A DNA stretch of 64,000 nucleotides from CAWHQZ01 sp963831645 (GCA_963831645.1 CAWHQZ010000017.1:186001-250000), one strand, 5' to 3'; shown: positions 53,156-63,159, counted from the first letter of the stretch. Notes: generated from the sequence alone by a model not told the origin. Translations and numbers: made by a program.

Positions 53156-54229
53156 TCATCCCTTTACCGCCCCGAGCAGCACGCCCTTGGCGATGAAACG
53201 CTGCAGTACAATCGCCATGACGATCACCGGAATGATCATGACCACGATGACGGCGCACATTTCCCACCAAAAAATACCCTTCTCACCGGCGTTTTTGGCG
53301 GCCACCATGATGGGCATGGTTTGGGCGCGGGAGGTCGTGAGGAAGACGGCCATCAGATATTCGTTCCAGTTGAGGATCAGCACAAGCAAGGTGACGGCGG
53401 CGAGGCCGGGCTTGGTCAGCGGCAGCACGATGTCCCAGAAGATGCCGAAGCGTGTCGCGCCATCAAGCTGGGCGCTTTCTTCAAGTTCGATGGGAAGGCT
53501 CGCGAAAAAATCATGCATGAGCCACACGACGATGGGCAGATTAACCACCGTATAGGCCAGCATGAGGCCGATATGGGTGTCCACCAGGCCTACGGACTGG
53601 AACATCATGTAGATCGGGATGATCACGACGATGGGCGGCAGGATGCGCTGGGAAATGATCCAGAAAAGGATGTCACCATTGCCAAGAGTTGCAGTGAAAC
53701 GCTTACCAAGCGCACGGACGAGCAAAAAGAAGACTGCAAGCCCGGAAGCCGCTGTCAAATACCACGGCAAGCCCATGATGCCGGTCACCAGCGTCAGTGC
53801 AATCAGCAGGGCAACGAAAATCAGGATCAATCCGAGCTTTGGCCTGTACTGAATGCGTGCCAGTGCGTAAGCCGCCATCGAGCCGATGGTTACGCAGAGA
53901 AGCGTAGCGCCGCTGCCAATCACCAGGGAATTGATGTAGGAGCGCAGCGTGTCGCCGACGTCGGTTACGAGGAGCGTCTCCCAGGCATGAAGGCTCGGGC
54001 TGAAGTCGATGAAGGGCAGGTATACCGGCCCCTGGTTGACATGCTGTGGCAGCTTGAAAGAGGTGATGACAACCCAATAGATCGGGAACAACACGAACAG
54101 CGTCCAAAAGCCAAGTAGTGAGTAGACGATGATGTTGCTGAGCGGCGCCATCTTGCCGATGGCCGGCGGCTCGAACAGCCGGTTCCAGAGCCCGCGTCTT
54201 GTTTCGTCGACTTTCACTGGTGCGCTCAT
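53156..54229 (-). CDS. Carbohydrate ABC permease, MalG type with extra membrane segment pair
   Basis: A 357-residue permease, longer than the 270-300 usual for MalG types. The N-terminal part and the EAA loop LEESAQLDGATRFGIFWDIV are standard. An additional hydrophobic block of about 55 residues at 131-186 (LGLILIFVALLIALTLVTG, then LAVFFLLVRALGKR) interrupts the usual layout and would add two spans. ATG 54229 overlaps the upstream permease stop (ATGA). Confidence 0.88.
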   Translation of the reverse strand: MSAPVKVDETRRGLWNRLFEPPAIGKMAPLSNIIVYSLLGFWTLFVLFPIYWVVITSFKLPQHVNQGPVYLPFIDFSPSLHAWETLLVTDVGDTLRSYINSLVIGSGATLLCVTIGSMAAYALARIQYRPKLGLILIFVALLIALTLVTGIMGLPWYLTAASGLAVFFLLVRALGKRFTATLGNGDILFWIISQRILPPIVVIIPIYMMFQSVGLVDTHIGLMLAYTVVNLPIVVWLMHDFFASLPIELEESAQLDGATRFGIFWDIVLPLTKPGLAAVTLLVLILNWNEYLMAVFLTTSRAQTMPIMVAAKNAGEKGIFWWEMCAVIVVMIIPVIVMAIVLQRFIAKGVLLGAVKG

Positions 54230-55362
54230 GCCTTCCGCAATTGCTTGAGCACTATGAAATTGAAGAAGGACGCGCATAACACGACCGTGACGAAAAGCAG
54301 GAGATAGGCGACGGCGGCAGAGGAGCCGAAGTCGTTGGACCGCCAGGTAAAGTAGGCCTGCAGTGTCATCGATTCGGTGGCGATGCCGGGGCCGCCGGAA
54401 GTCATGATGTTGGTGAGGTCGACGATCTTGAAGGCCTCGATCACGCGGATCAGCATTACGGTGGCGGCCACCGGGATGACCTGTGGCCAGGTGATCTCGC
54501 GGAATATCTGCCAACTCGAGGCACCGTCGACATTCGCCGCTTCAACATGGTCGCGCGGGATGTTCTCCAGTGCTGCGAGCATGACGATGAAGATGAAGGG
54601 GATCCATTGCCACGAGTCGCCAATGATGATGGCGGCCCGGGCCGACCAGGCGTTCGTCGCCCAGGAGATTTCGCCGAGGCCGATCCAGTGCCAGAAGGGC
54701 TGGAAGGGGCCCTTGTTGGTGTCCGCCATCATGCGGAAGGCGTAGCCGCAGCCGAGCGGCGTGATCATCAGCGGGATGAAGAAGATCACGCGGAAAAAGC
54801 CCTTGCCCCGGATCGGCTGCGAGCAAAGGAAGGCGAGGCCCAGTCCGATGACGAACTGAACGGCGCAGCCGACGAAGACATAGAAGAGTGTGGTTCCGAG
54901 TGTACCCCAAGCGTTGCCCGAGAGGACCGTCCCTGAGAACATCAGGGCGAGGCCCACCAGCATGCCCGCGGTGATCAGGCGGCCTGTGAAGCCGATGATA
55001 GTGAATTCACGGCGGATATACCCGAAAAGCCACCAGCCCGCCCAGGCGATGACGACAAGACTCACGACCCAGCCCAGCGCGCTCATCTCATTGAAGCGGC
55101 CGAAGAGATGGATCTGCTCGTTGCCGAAGAACTGTTTCGAGAAATTCTGGAGACCGACGAAGCGGATGTTGTAGCCGCCAGCACCCGGCCTGATACGCGA
55201 AAGCGCGATGACGATGGACGCGATGGTCGGGAAGATCGCAAAAACCAGGATCATCACCACGGCGGGCATGATGAAGAAGGAGCCGGCGTGGCGGTCGATC
55301 CACTCGCTCCACGTCTCGTCGGGCGCGCCGGCCGGACCCTTAAGGTCCAGCCGGGTGCTCAT
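54226..55362 (-). CDS. Carbohydrate ABC permease, MalF/UgpA type, enlarged
   Basis: A 378-residue permease with the EAA loop VEAANVDGASSWQIFREITW. After the first span and GLQNFSKQFFGNEQIH there is an extra hydrophobic region (ALGWVVSLVVIAWAGWWLFG and LITAGMLVGLALMFSGTVLS) not present in typical MalF/UgpA relatives. Its partner permease also has an insertion, so the pair appears to have been enlarged together. ATG 55362 (MSTRLDLKGPAG) is preferred; the open frame extends 33 nt upstream. Confidence 0.88.
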   Translation of the reverse strand: MSTRLDLKGPAGAPDETWSEWIDRHAGSFFIMPAVVMILVFAIFPTIASIVIALSRIRPGAGGYNIRFVGLQNFSKQFFGNEQIHLFGRFNEMSALGWVVSLVVIAWAGWWLFGYIRREFTIIGFTGRLITAGMLVGLALMFSGTVLSGNAWGTLGTTLFYVFVGCAVQFVIGLGLAFLCSQPIRGKGFFRVIFFIPLMITPLGCGYAFRMMADTNKGPFQPFWHWIGLGEISWATNAWSARAAIIIGDSWQWIPFIFIVMLAALENIPRDHVEAANVDGASSWQIFREITWPQVIPVAATVMLIRVIEAFKIVDLTNIMTSGGPGIATESMTLQAYFTWRSNDFGSSAAVAYLLLFVTVVLCASFFNFIVLKQLRKA

Positions 55363-55391
55363 CGTTTCAACTGAGGCCGAGGCCCCTGGCA

Positions 55392-56874
55392 TCACTTGTT
55401 GGAGTAGCCCAAAGCGAGGCCCAGCATTTCGATCTGCTTGTCGCGGCCAAAGTCTTCGGTGATCTGCTCCCAGCCCGCTTCGACATTCGCGAGCGCCTCG
55501 TCCACCGTGGTTTCGCCGGCGAGATAACGGGCGACTTCGGTGTCAAGCACCACGCCCGAATATTGCTGGGCGCCCGGGATGGTGAAATCCGAAGCCATGT
55601 TCGGATTGTTCAGGGCGCTCTTAATGGCGCCCAGATAGTTCTCGGCGAGTTCCGGCGGGAAGCCTGCCTTCACCCACAGATCCGCGTTGTCGAGCTGCGA
55701 GTTGCGGTAGGGGTTATAGCCGGTCCAGCCGATGGTCACGTCGACATTGGATTGGGCCGCCTGGTTCATGTAGGACAGGAAGTCGTAAGCGGCTTGCTTG
55801 ACCTTGGGATCGGACTTGGCATTGATGGCGCCGGCCCAGCCGCCGAAGGCAGCGAACGGCGCGTAGTTGACGCCGTCGATCGAGTGCGGCGCATTCTCCT
55901 TTGTCACCGGCACGAGCTTGCCGGTCGCCCGGTCGAGCACCTTGTTCCAGCCAAGTGCAGCGACGGCATAGAGCTTGCCCTTGATCGCGGTAGCATCGGC
56001 CTCGATCTCCATCGGGCCCGGATCACCCCACTCGATCAGCAGGCCGCAACGGCCGGCCTTGAACACGGGGCGCGTATCGGTGACGTCCATGTTGAGCTCT
56101 TCAGGCGGACCGTACTTGCCGGTTTCTTTGTATAGTTCGAGCGCCGCTTTCCAGGCCTCGTTGTTGACGACGGGTTTCATCGTCGCCGGGTCGAAGTGGA
56201 AGCCCTGCGAAGTGCCTTGAGTTTGCACCGCGCCGGCAACCACCGTCTGGATGGCGAAATAGGACTGGGCATTGCGCTTCTTGAAGATGCACGAACCGTA
56301 GTCCGGCCTGGCCGTCGCCGTTCATGTCCTTGCCATGAATGGCCTTGGCCACCGACAGATAGTCCTCCCAGGTCTTGGGCGGTTGGAGACCGTTCGCTTC
56401 CAGAACGTCCTTGCGGTAATAGACCATCTGGAAGTCGCCATCGACCATCAGCATCATATTCTTGCCGCCGATCTTCTGGAAGGCGCGGAAATAGGGCGCG
56501 ATGTCATTCTCGTCGAGCTTAGTGTCCTTCGCGACATAGGGTGTCAGGTCTTCGAGAAGGCCGGCGCCCGCGAGTTCCACGCCCCAGCCCGCGGCGAAGA
56601 CGCCAAGGTCAATGGAGTTGGTTCCCGTCGTCCAGTCGGTCTGGATTTTCTGGAACAGTTCGGCGAAGGGAACTTCGTTGACCACGATCTTGGCGCCCGT
56701 GGCCGCTTCAAATTCCTTTCCGCGCTCAGCCAGACGGCCAGCGATGACCGGGCCTGGTCGCGTCAGAATATTCACGGTAACTCCATCATACTCGCCCGCT
56801 GACGTTGCCGAACAGAGGCCGCCTGCAGCTACGCCCGCAGTCAGCACCCCCATGAATACTTTTCGAAGAGACAT
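55392..56874 (-). CDS. Carbohydrate ABC substrate-binding protein (frameshifted)
   Basis: An extracellular solute-binding protein, family 1 type, of about 493 residues when repaired. It has a signal peptide (SLRKVFMGVLTAGVAAGGLC), then ILTRPGPVIAGRLAERGKEF and TGAKIVVNEVPFAELF. One shift near 56298-56305 separates GKDMNGDGQAG from VAGAVQTQGTSQGFHFDPAT. The C-terminal lobe is complete. It is the first gene of the transport operon; the sugar or polyol is unknown because no catabolic enzyme is adjacent. Confidence 0.87.
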
Positions 56875-56998
56875 TGAGTTCCTCCCGGTTACACGGCCCA
56901 ACAGGGTCCGATTGCGCAAGTTAGAGTGGCAAGTACGATTTCTGTCAATAAACATGCTGGGCAGGTGATTGGGTTGGGAACGTCCACCGTCGCGCGCT

Positions 56999-57622
56999 TC
57001 AATCCCGCAGGATCATCCGGTCGCCCTGCATTTCGAAGGAGTGCAGGCGCTTCAGGAAGCTCATGCCCAGAAGCGAAACGTCGAGCTTTCCGGTCTCTGC
57101 GACCAGCGCGCCGACATTGTCGCGCCGAATGCTGCCGACGGCGACTTCCTGAAGGGTGAAAGGCGCCGCTCGAGCCGGCCCGTTGGCGGTAGTGACCGTC
57201 ACCGTATAGTCCAGTCGCGCGATGTCGATGCCCGCCGTCCTGGCGTCTTCGGGCGTAAGCGTGACAGCGCTGGCGCCGGTGTCGGTGATGAGCATGACGG
57301 CTTTGCCGTTGATCATCGCTTTGACCGCGAAATGGCCCCCGGTGCCGGCTTCGATCGCCACCGCCGCTCCCCCGGCATCGGTGAGATCGGCGGCATATCC
57401 CGGTAGCAGAGCGGCCAGCATGCGACGGCCCACCGTTTCGAGATCGTGGCGCAGCGCGTATCCGAGGACGATGATCGCCATGAGCGCCAGCCAGAGAAGG
57501 CCATCGCGCAGGGCCGCGCGTCCGCGTCCCCAGTAGAAGCCCATGACTGCGCTCGCCGCGGCTGCCAGGATGATCAGGTAGTAGACGAGGGAGCCGAGAT
57601 CATCGCCGGAAAACAGCCTCAA
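56999..57622 (-). CDS. TIGR02281-type clan AA aspartic protease
   Basis: A 207-residue membrane-anchored retropepsin-like protease. Two N-terminal hydrophobic segments (LVYYLIILAAAASAVMGFYW and LLWLALMAIIVLGYAL) precede the protease domain, whose active site is ITDTGASAVTLTPEDA with Asp114. The C-terminal LDVSLLGMSFLKRL is typical. The family is common and single-copy in alphaproteobacteria; its natural substrate is unclear. It lies 10 nt upstream-to-downstream from the DUF1289 gene on the same strand. Confidence 0.9.
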   Translation of the reverse strand: MRLFSGDDLGSLVYYLIILAAAASAVMGFYWGRGRAALRDGLLWLALMAIIVLGYALRHDLETVGRRMLAALLPGYAADLTDAGGAAVAIEAGTGGHFAVKAMINGKAVMLITDTGASAVTLTPEDARTAGIDIARLDYTVTVTTANGPARAAPFTLQEVAVGSIRRDNVGALVAETGKLDVSLLGMSFLKRLHSFEMQGDRMILRD

Positions 57623-57632
57623 CTTGCCGTCC

Positions 57633-57878
57633 TCACACCGCTCCCGGCATGCCCAGCCGGCCGCGCCTGCCGCCCTTGCGGCGCTTGCTGCGGGTCAGCG
57701 TCTCGATCCGTTCCGGCAGGCCGGTCATGATCTGGCGGCGCGCCTGCGGCGAAAGCGCCAGCCAGCTGGCGATTTCATCGCGAGTGCGGCCGCAACCGAG
57801 ACAGAGTCCCGTTTCCGGGTCGAGCACGCAGATCTTTAGACACGGGCTTTCGACCTCAGCCTGGGCGATGAAGTTCAT
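57633..57878 (-). CDS. DUF1289 small cysteine-rich protein
   Basis: An 81-residue protein with the DUF1289 pattern SPCLKICVLDPETGLCLGCG, four Cys likely to bind a metal, then RTRDEIASWLALSPQARR. The C-terminus is very basic (SKRRKGGRRGRLG). The function is unknown. It is probably co-transcribed with the downstream aspartic protease gene (10-nt gap). Confidence 0.88.
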   Translation of the reverse strand: MNFIAQAEVESPCLKICVLDPETGLCLGCGRTRDEIASWLALSPQARRQIMTGLPERIETLTRSKRRKGGRRGRLGMPGAV

Positions 57879-57996
57879 TTCGCTTTACGTCCGGAATCGC
57901 TGTTCATTGACGGCAACTATGCTTGCCTTCGCCGGGCTTGAATCATGCGGAAGCGCCGTCCGCAAGATCAAATGCGGCATCTGCATCCTTGGGCGA

Positions 57997-58821
57997 TCAC
58001 CCGGTGGTCATCGCCATCCCGGCGAGCACGGCGATTTCGCTCACCTGTTGGACCGCTCCGCAAACGTCTCCCGTATACCCGCCAACCTTGCGCCGGGCGA
58101 GCGCGGTCGTGCCGCTCACCGCGCCCTGTGCGAGCAGCAATGACAGCATCGCACCCAGCAGGCCTTGCGCCCACCACAGGGTCACGGCTGCGACGGCTAA
58201 CGCGATCAGGAGAGAGGCACGCCAGGTTTCGGCAGTCGGCTTGCCGGCCGACCAGGCCAGCCCATCGCTGCGCGCAGGTTCGGCGGATGCCATGAGTGCG
58301 ACGATCGCATGGCGCGAAACGGCGCCAGCCGCCACGAGGCTGGCAACGGCGCTGGCCAGGCTCGACGTGGCAATTTCGGCGATGAGGGCGCACTTGAGCA
58401 GGAAGGCAAGCAGGAGCGCCAGCGCGCCAAAGGTGCCAATGTGACTGTCGCGCATGATCGCCAGCCGCCGCTGCGGGTTGTCGCCGCCCCAGAATCCATC
58501 TGCGGAGTCGGCGAGGCCGTCCTCATGCAGACCGCCGGTCAGCAGAACATGGCACCCGACCGCTATCGCTGCTGCGGCGAGGGGGCTCAGGCCGATTCTA
58601 TTGCTGACGAACAAGGCTGCTCCGCACGCGAGCCCTGCGAACGCCCCCACGACCGGAAAGGCGGCCATCGCCTGGCCGACGGGCCGCTGTTCGGGAAGAA
58701 ATCCGGAGAGCGGCAGTCGCGTGAGGAAGCTCGCCGCGGTCACGACATCGGCGAGCCATGTCGAGGGCTGCCAGCGTTCTCCCGGTGGGACCGCCTCGTG
58801 TCGCCCGTTATCTTCGAACAT
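57997..58821 (-). CDS. cobS: Adenosylcobinamide-GDP ribazoletransferase CobS (CobV)
   Basis: Membrane enzyme that joins adenosylcobinamide-GDP and alpha-ribazole to make adenosylcobalamin phosphate. The 274-residue product has FLTRLPLSGFLP at the N-terminus, GGLHEDGLADSADGFWGG with the metal-binding acidic residues, and MRDSHIGTFGALALLLAFLL. ATG 58821 (MFEDNGRHE) is chosen; the frame is open to 58884. It is divergent from cobT, with 75 nt between starts. Confidence 0.93.
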   Translation of the reverse strand: MFEDNGRHEAVPPGERWQPSTWLADVVTAASFLTRLPLSGFLPEQRPVGQAMAAFPVVGAFAGLACGAALFVSNRIGLSPLAAAAIAVGCHVLLTGGLHEDGLADSADGFWGGDNPQRRLAIMRDSHIGTFGALALLLAFLLKCALIAEIATSSLASAVASLVAAGAVSRHAIVALMASAEPARSDGLAWSAGKPTAETWRASLLIALAVAAVTLWWAQGLLGAMLSLLLAQGAVSGTTALARRKVGGYTGDVCGAVQQVSEIAVLAGMAMTTG

Positions 58822-58896
58822 CAGGGCATTCCCGCGCCATCTCGGTGGGGCTATAGCCATCGCACAGCCGATCCCGCACGCCAAGAGTAGCGATTA

Positions 58897-59926
58897 GTGC
58901 CGAAGACTTCCGCCCGAGCCTTTGACGATATTCGCGAGCTTCTCCGCGACCTGCCGCCGCCGGATACCGAGGTCGATGGCGATGGTGCGCGCCAGGGATG
59001 CGACATTGACGAAGCCGGCAGGCGCCCTGGGCCGGCTCGAGGAAATCGTCGAATGGCTTGCGGGTTGGCAGGGCCGGGCTATGCCGCGCATCGACAATGC
59101 ACTGGTCGCGGTGTTCGCCGGCAACCATGGGGTGGTGAAGCAGGGAGTGGCTGCCTTTCCCGCCGACGTCACGAGGCAGATGGTGGCGAACTTCCGCAAC
59201 GGCGGGGCGGCCATCAATCAGCTCTGCAAGAGCTTCGATCTCGGACTCAAGGTGTTCGAGCTCGCTCTGGAAATCCCAACTCGCGATATCACGGAGGAAG
59301 CTGCGCTCGAAGAAGCCGAATGCGCCGCGACCATGGCCTACGGCATGGAGGCGGTTGCGGGAGATGTCGATCTTCTTTGCGTCGGTGAGATGGGCATCGG
59401 CAACACGACGATTGCCGCGGCCCTTTCGAATGCCCTGTTCGGGGGCGAGGCGCGGGACTGGGTGGGCCCGGGAGCGGGGCTCGATGAGCAGGGCCTTGGG
59501 CGCAAGACCGACGCGGTGCGAATGGCGGTGGCGCTCCATCTTGAGCATATCGGCGATCCACTTGAAGCGCTGCGCCGGCTGGGCGGGCGCGAGCTCGCGG
59601 CCATGGCCGGCAGCATCCTGGCCGCCCGACATCACCGTGTCCCGGTTCTCCTCGATGGCTATGTCGCCACGGCTGCGGCCGCGGTGCTTCATCGGATGAA
59701 CCCCGCCGCTCTTGACCACTGCATGGCGGCCCACTGTTCCGCGGAACCCGCGCACAAGGCCCTCCTGCAGCGGATCGGCAAGAAGCCTTTGCTCGACCTC
59801 GGCATGCGCCTGGGCGAGGGCTCCGCAGCGGCCCTGGCTGCAGGCCTGGTCAAGGCCGCAGTGGCGATTCATCGCGGCATGGCAACGTTCGCCGAAGCCA
59901 AAGTAAGCGGGAAAGAGCCGCATTAG
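58897..59926 (+). CDS. cobT: Nicotinate-nucleotide-dimethylbenzimidazole phosphoribosyltransferase CobT (frameshifted at N-terminus)
   Basis: CobT makes alpha-ribazole phosphate for the lower ligand of B12. The N-terminal piece from GTG 58897 (FDDIRELLRDLPPPDTEVD) and the main body (ARDATLTKPAGALGRLEEIV onwards) are one frame apart; the shift is near 58972-58980. The body has VFAGNHGVVKQGVAAFPADV, CVGEMGIGNTTIAAAL, GPGAGLDEQGLGRK and the catalytic-Glu region LLDLGMRLGEGSAAALA. Repaired length is about 342 residues. It supplies the partner substrate of CobS. Confidence 0.9.
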
Positions 59927-61446
59927 GCCGTGAGTGCCATGAGCCTGCGCTGGCTACGCGTCGCGGAGAGCTGCGGCGCCAATAGCTCGGCGCGCGGCTT
60001 GGTGATCGCCCGTTCGGCCGGAAACTTCACCGTCACTGTGGTGCCTTCGCCAAGCTTGCTGTCGATCACGAGCTCGCCGCCGTGCAGGCGGGCAAGTCCA
60101 TTCACGATGGAAAGACCGAGGCCTGCTCCATCGATTGCCTGGCGAGACGCATAGGAACCGCGCACGAAAGCGCCGGGCAACGTCGAGACCTCCTGCGCGG
60201 GTATGCCCGGACCAGCGTCGCGCACGACGAGGGATAGGCCGCCCTCGGGTGTCCGTGCGGTCGCCAGGATGACCTCGCCGCCGTCCGGCGTGAACTTGAC
60301 GGCGTTGGAGAGAAGGTTGAGCCACATCTGGCCAACCTGCCGCCGGTCGCCCAGGAGCCTGGGGATCGTCGCATCGAACCGCTGGCTGAGCTTCAGGCTC
60401 TTGCGATCTGCCGGCGCCCTCACCAACTGCAGGCACTCCAGCCCGACTTCGGCAAGCGCGACCGGTTCTGCATTGAGTTCCTGCCTGCCCGCTTCGATCC
60501 GCGACAGGTCGAGGATGTCGTTGATCAGGCTTAGAAGGTACTGGCCCGAATGGCGGATGTCGTGCGCATAGTTCCGGTAAGCAGTGACCGTGTGCGGTCC
60601 CATCAGTTCCAGCGACAGGATCTCCGAGTAGCCCATGATGGCGTTGAGCGGTGTTCTGAGCTCATGGCTCATGGTGGCCAGGAATTTCGACTTGGCGCGG
60701 CTGGCCTCTTCCGCCCTGGTGCTCTGCTCCTCGGCAAGTGTCCGAGCCAGCTCCAGTCGTTCGATGAGCTTTTCGCGCTGGCGCTTGAAGTTCAGCATGT
60801 CGCGGGCGATGTCTTGCAGCCGGCGCGTGAGTTGGAGCAGAAGCACTTCGACGACCAGCGCTACGGCGGCAGCTTCGAGATAGAGCGGCTCTCCGCCCAT
60901 CACGCAGCGTACGATGATGGCGATCGTCATGAATCCCGTGCCGGCGAGAATGATCGGCACGAAGTTCGACGCGATGATCATGCGCGCCGCCGCTACCGCC
61001 ATGAGGATGGCGATGAGGAACAGGTTGTGCAGTTGGTTGCCCGCCTGCCAGAAGGAAACGAGCGGTAGCGACCAGCACGCGGCAACGAAGAGCTCTGCTG
61101 CCGTGAATTTGCCGATCCACTCGCTGGATCCGTCAGAAAGCCCGCCGCCCGTGACATGTCTGCGGCACAGGTGGTGCTGAAGCGCATGGCCGGCGATCGT
61201 GGCCGTGAACCATGCGGCGACGTGCAGCGGCGATGCCCAGCGCAAGCACACCGACGCCAGGATCGCGGCGAGCAGCGGCAGTACGGTGGCCGCCCGCAAC
61301 TGATTGCGAACGAAAAGACCCAAAAGATCATGTTGCCACGGCTCAGGCTCGCTGCCGTCCCACGCCATTGCCAGCCGGAGGTTCATCGGCTTCCGGTCCG
61401 CACAGCCGAGGTCGGACATGTCATGGAGATTGCTTCCAGACCACAT
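59923..61446 (-). CDS. Membrane-anchored sensor histidine kinase
   Basis: A kinase of up to 507 residues. About six hydrophobic segments fill residues 50-205, then a coiled-coil (FKRQREKLIERLELARTLAE), HisKA with phospho-accepting His261 (ATMSHELRTPLNAIMGYSEI), N box (LLSNAVKFTPDGG), G1 (DAGPGIPA) and G2 (DGAGLGLSIVNGL). There is no periplasmic sensor domain, so a membrane or cytoplasmic cue is likely. ATG 61386 with a GGAAG site may be the true start. No response regulator is adjacent, so it is an orphan kinase here. Confidence 0.9.
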   Translation of the reverse strand: MWSGSNLHDMSDLGCADRKPMNLRLAMAWDGSEPEPWQHDLLGLFVRNQLRAATVLPLLAAILASVCLRWASPLHVAAWFTATIAGHALQHHLCRRHVTGGGLSDGSSEWIGKFTAAELFVAACWSLPLVSFWQAGNQLHNLFLIAILMAVAAARMIIASNFVPIILAGTGFMTIAIIVRCVMGGEPLYLEAAAVALVVEVLLLQLTRRLQDIARDMLNFKRQREKLIERLELARTLAEEQSTRAEEASRAKSKFLATMSHELRTPLNAIMGYSEILSLELMGPHTVTAYRNYAHDIRHSGQYLLSLINDILDLSRIEAGRQELNAEPVALAEVGLECLQLVRAPADRKSLKLSQRFDATIPRLLGDRRQVGQMWLNLLSNAVKFTPDGGEVILATARTPEGGLSLVVRDAGPGIPAQEVSTLPGAFVRGSYASRQAIDGAGLGLSIVNGLARLHGGELVIDSKLGEGTTVTVKFPAERAITKPRAELLAPQLSATRSQRRLMALTA

Positions 61447-61602
61447 CAGCGTTGCCGCCGTCCCGTTGCGTCCGGGTTTGCCCGCTCAGGGTGCGTCCCG
61501 ACGAGCCTCAAGGCGTAACAGCCGGCGATTAATTCGGGTTTGCCGCGATTGGTAAAGTTTGAATGAAGGAGGTGGCCGTGCAAGTAATGCTGGCAACGAG
61601 GC

Positions 61603-62220
61603 ATGTCCGGAACCGCTCTTTCGAAGCTGCTTGCCGATATCCGCGCCTGTCGGATTTGTATTGACGAGCCGTCAGAGGCGCCGCTGCCGCATCCGCCGCG
61701 CCCGGTGCTTCAGGCCGACCGGCGGGCTCGCCTGCTGATCGCTGGCCAGGCTCCGGGCGCCCGCGTCCATGCGACCGGCCTGCCCTTCAATGACCCGTCG
61801 GGCGACCGGCTGCGGCAATGGCTGGCGATCGACCGGTGCATTTTTTATGACCCGGCGAAGATTGCCATAATACCGATGGGTTTCTGCTTTCCGGGCTACG
61901 ATGCGAGGGGAGGCGATTTGCCGCCGCGGCGCGAATGCGCTTGTCATTGGCGAGATCGCATCCTTGCGATGTTGCCGCTGGTCGAGCTCGTCGTGTGTGT
62001 GGGTCACTACGCTCAAGCTTGGCACATGAGGGGATACTGCCGGGCGAACCTGACCGAAACGGTGCGCGCCTGGCGTCCGGCTTATGAAACTCTCACGCCC
62101 CGCGTGCTGCCGACGCCGCATCCGAGCTGGCGCAACATCGGCTGGCTCAAGAGGAACCCCTGGTTCGAGAAGGAGGTCGTGCCCATTCTCCGGGCCGAGG
62201 TCAAACGGCTCATCGCCTGA
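61603..62220 (+). CDS. Uracil-DNA glycosylase family protein
   Basis: A 205-residue protein of the UDG superfamily. Motif A-like IAGQAPGARVHATGLPFND and motif B-like PTPHPSWRN are clear, with VCVGHYAQAWHM between them. Cys residues in CRIC (16-19) and ECACHW might form part of an iron-sulfur site as in family 4/5 enzymes, but the spacing is not classical. A role in base-excision repair is probable; this subgroup is not well characterised. The 156 nt upstream is the divergent region with the kinase. Confidence 0.82.
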   Translation: MSGTALSKLLADIRACRICIDEPSEAPLPHPPRPVLQADRRARLLIAGQAPGARVHATGLPFNDPSGDRLRQWLAIDRCIFYDPAKIAIIPMGFCFPGYDARGGDLPPRRECACHWRDRILAMLPLVELVVCVGHYAQAWHMRGYCRANLTETVRAWRPAYETLTPRVLPTPHPSWRNIGWLKRNPWFEKEVVPILRAEVKRLIA

Positions 62221-62737
62221 TGAGGCCGAGGCTCTGCAGCTTTCCGCTGTCGTGAAGCCTCGGCCGCCGTGACGTCAGCACACCGGAAGCGCCGCCTACC
62301 CACGCCCACTCGCCCGATAGCTTGCCGTATTCCATCTTTGGACAGCGGTTCATGACAACCTTGACGCCCGCTGCCTCGGCCCGCCGCGCAGCTTCTTCGT
62401 TCCTGACCCCGAGCTGCATCCAGATCACCTTCGGCAGGGGATCGAGCGCCAACGCTTCGTCGGTGATGGCGGCGGCGGCCTTCGAGTTGCGGAAAATATC
62501 GACCATGTCCACGCTGACCGGTATATCGCCGAGGCGGGCATAGACCATGCTGCCGGCGACCTCCTGGCCCGCAAGGCCGGGATTGACCGGATACATCTCA
62601 TAACCTTTGCCGCTCAGGTATCGCAGCACGAGATTCGACGGGCGCACATCGCTTTTCGATATGCCGACCAGGGAAATGGTTTTTACCGACGACAGAATTT
62701 CGCGAAGGTAATCCTGCGGATAGGCTTCGTGCATCAT
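62210..62737 (-). CDS. CoA-binding domain protein (YccU type)
   Basis: A 175-residue Rossmann-type CoA-binding protein: ILSSVKTISLVGISKSDVRP, SGKGYEMYPVNPGLAGQEV, VDIFRNSKAAAAITDEAL and GVKVVMNRCPKMEYGKL. Homologues bind CoA, but their role is unknown. ATG 62737 overlaps the VOC gene stop (ATGA). It is the last gene of a minus-strand operon with the VOC protein and the ECHDC3-like protein. Confidence 0.88.
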   Translation of the reverse strand: MMHEAYPQDYLREILSSVKTISLVGISKSDVRPSNLVLRYLSGKGYEMYPVNPGLAGQEVAGSMVYARLGDIPVSVDMVDIFRNSKAAAAITDEALALDPLPKVIWMQLGVRNEEAARRAEAAGVKVVMNRCPKMEYGKLSGEWAWVGGASGVLTSRRPRLHDSGKLQSLGLIRR

Positions 62738-63159
62738 TCGGGAAGCTTGATCCGGCCGCGTTCATCGAGCGGGAAGTGGGGGTTCCAGGCGATTTCCCAA
62801 TGGTGACCGTCGGGGTCGGCGAAATAGCCGGAGTAGCCGCTCCACAAAGTTTCCTGGGCGGGCTTAACGATGCGGCCGCCGGCCGTTTTCGCTTCCTGCA
62901 TGGCCAGGTTGACGGCTTCCTTGCTTTCCAGGTTGTGGGCGAGCGTCGTGCTCGCGAAGCCTTCGCCGGGTTTGTCGGTTCCGACATCCTCGGCGAGCGC
63001 GTTGCGGCCATAGAGAGCAAGCACCAATCCGCCGAGATCGAAGAAAGCGATCTGGGGGCTGGATGCCGAAGACGCGCGCAAGCCGAGCCTTTCGTAAAAT
63101 GCGCGCGACCGCGCGACATCCTTGACCCCGAGCGTCACGATATTGATGCGTAGGTTCAT
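62734..63159 (-). CDS. VOC (glyoxalase/dioxygenase superfamily) protein
   Basis: A 141-residue vicinal-oxygen-chelate protein with paired beta-alpha-beta-beta-beta modules: INIVTLGVKDVARSRAFYER and SGYSGYFADPDGHHWEIAWN, the latter with metal-binding residues. ATG 63159 overlaps the enoyl-CoA hydratase stop, so I reject the longer open frame that begins at 63258 inside that gene. The reaction is not predictable; the family covers glyoxalases, dioxygenases and resistance proteins. Confidence 0.87.
   Translation of the reverse strand: MNLRINIVTLGVKDVARSRAFYERLGLRASSASSPQIAFFDLGGLVLALYGRNALAEDVGTDKPGEGFASTTLAHNLESKEAVNLAMQEAKTAGGRIVKPAQETLWSGYSGYFADPDGHHWEIAWNPHFPLDERGRIKLPE

Noticed and set aside
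52907..54118. A 403-codon plus frame over the carbohydrate permease and ATPase
   Set aside because: Antisense to conserved genes; contains repeated D/H/G-rich runs typical of codon-bias shadows.
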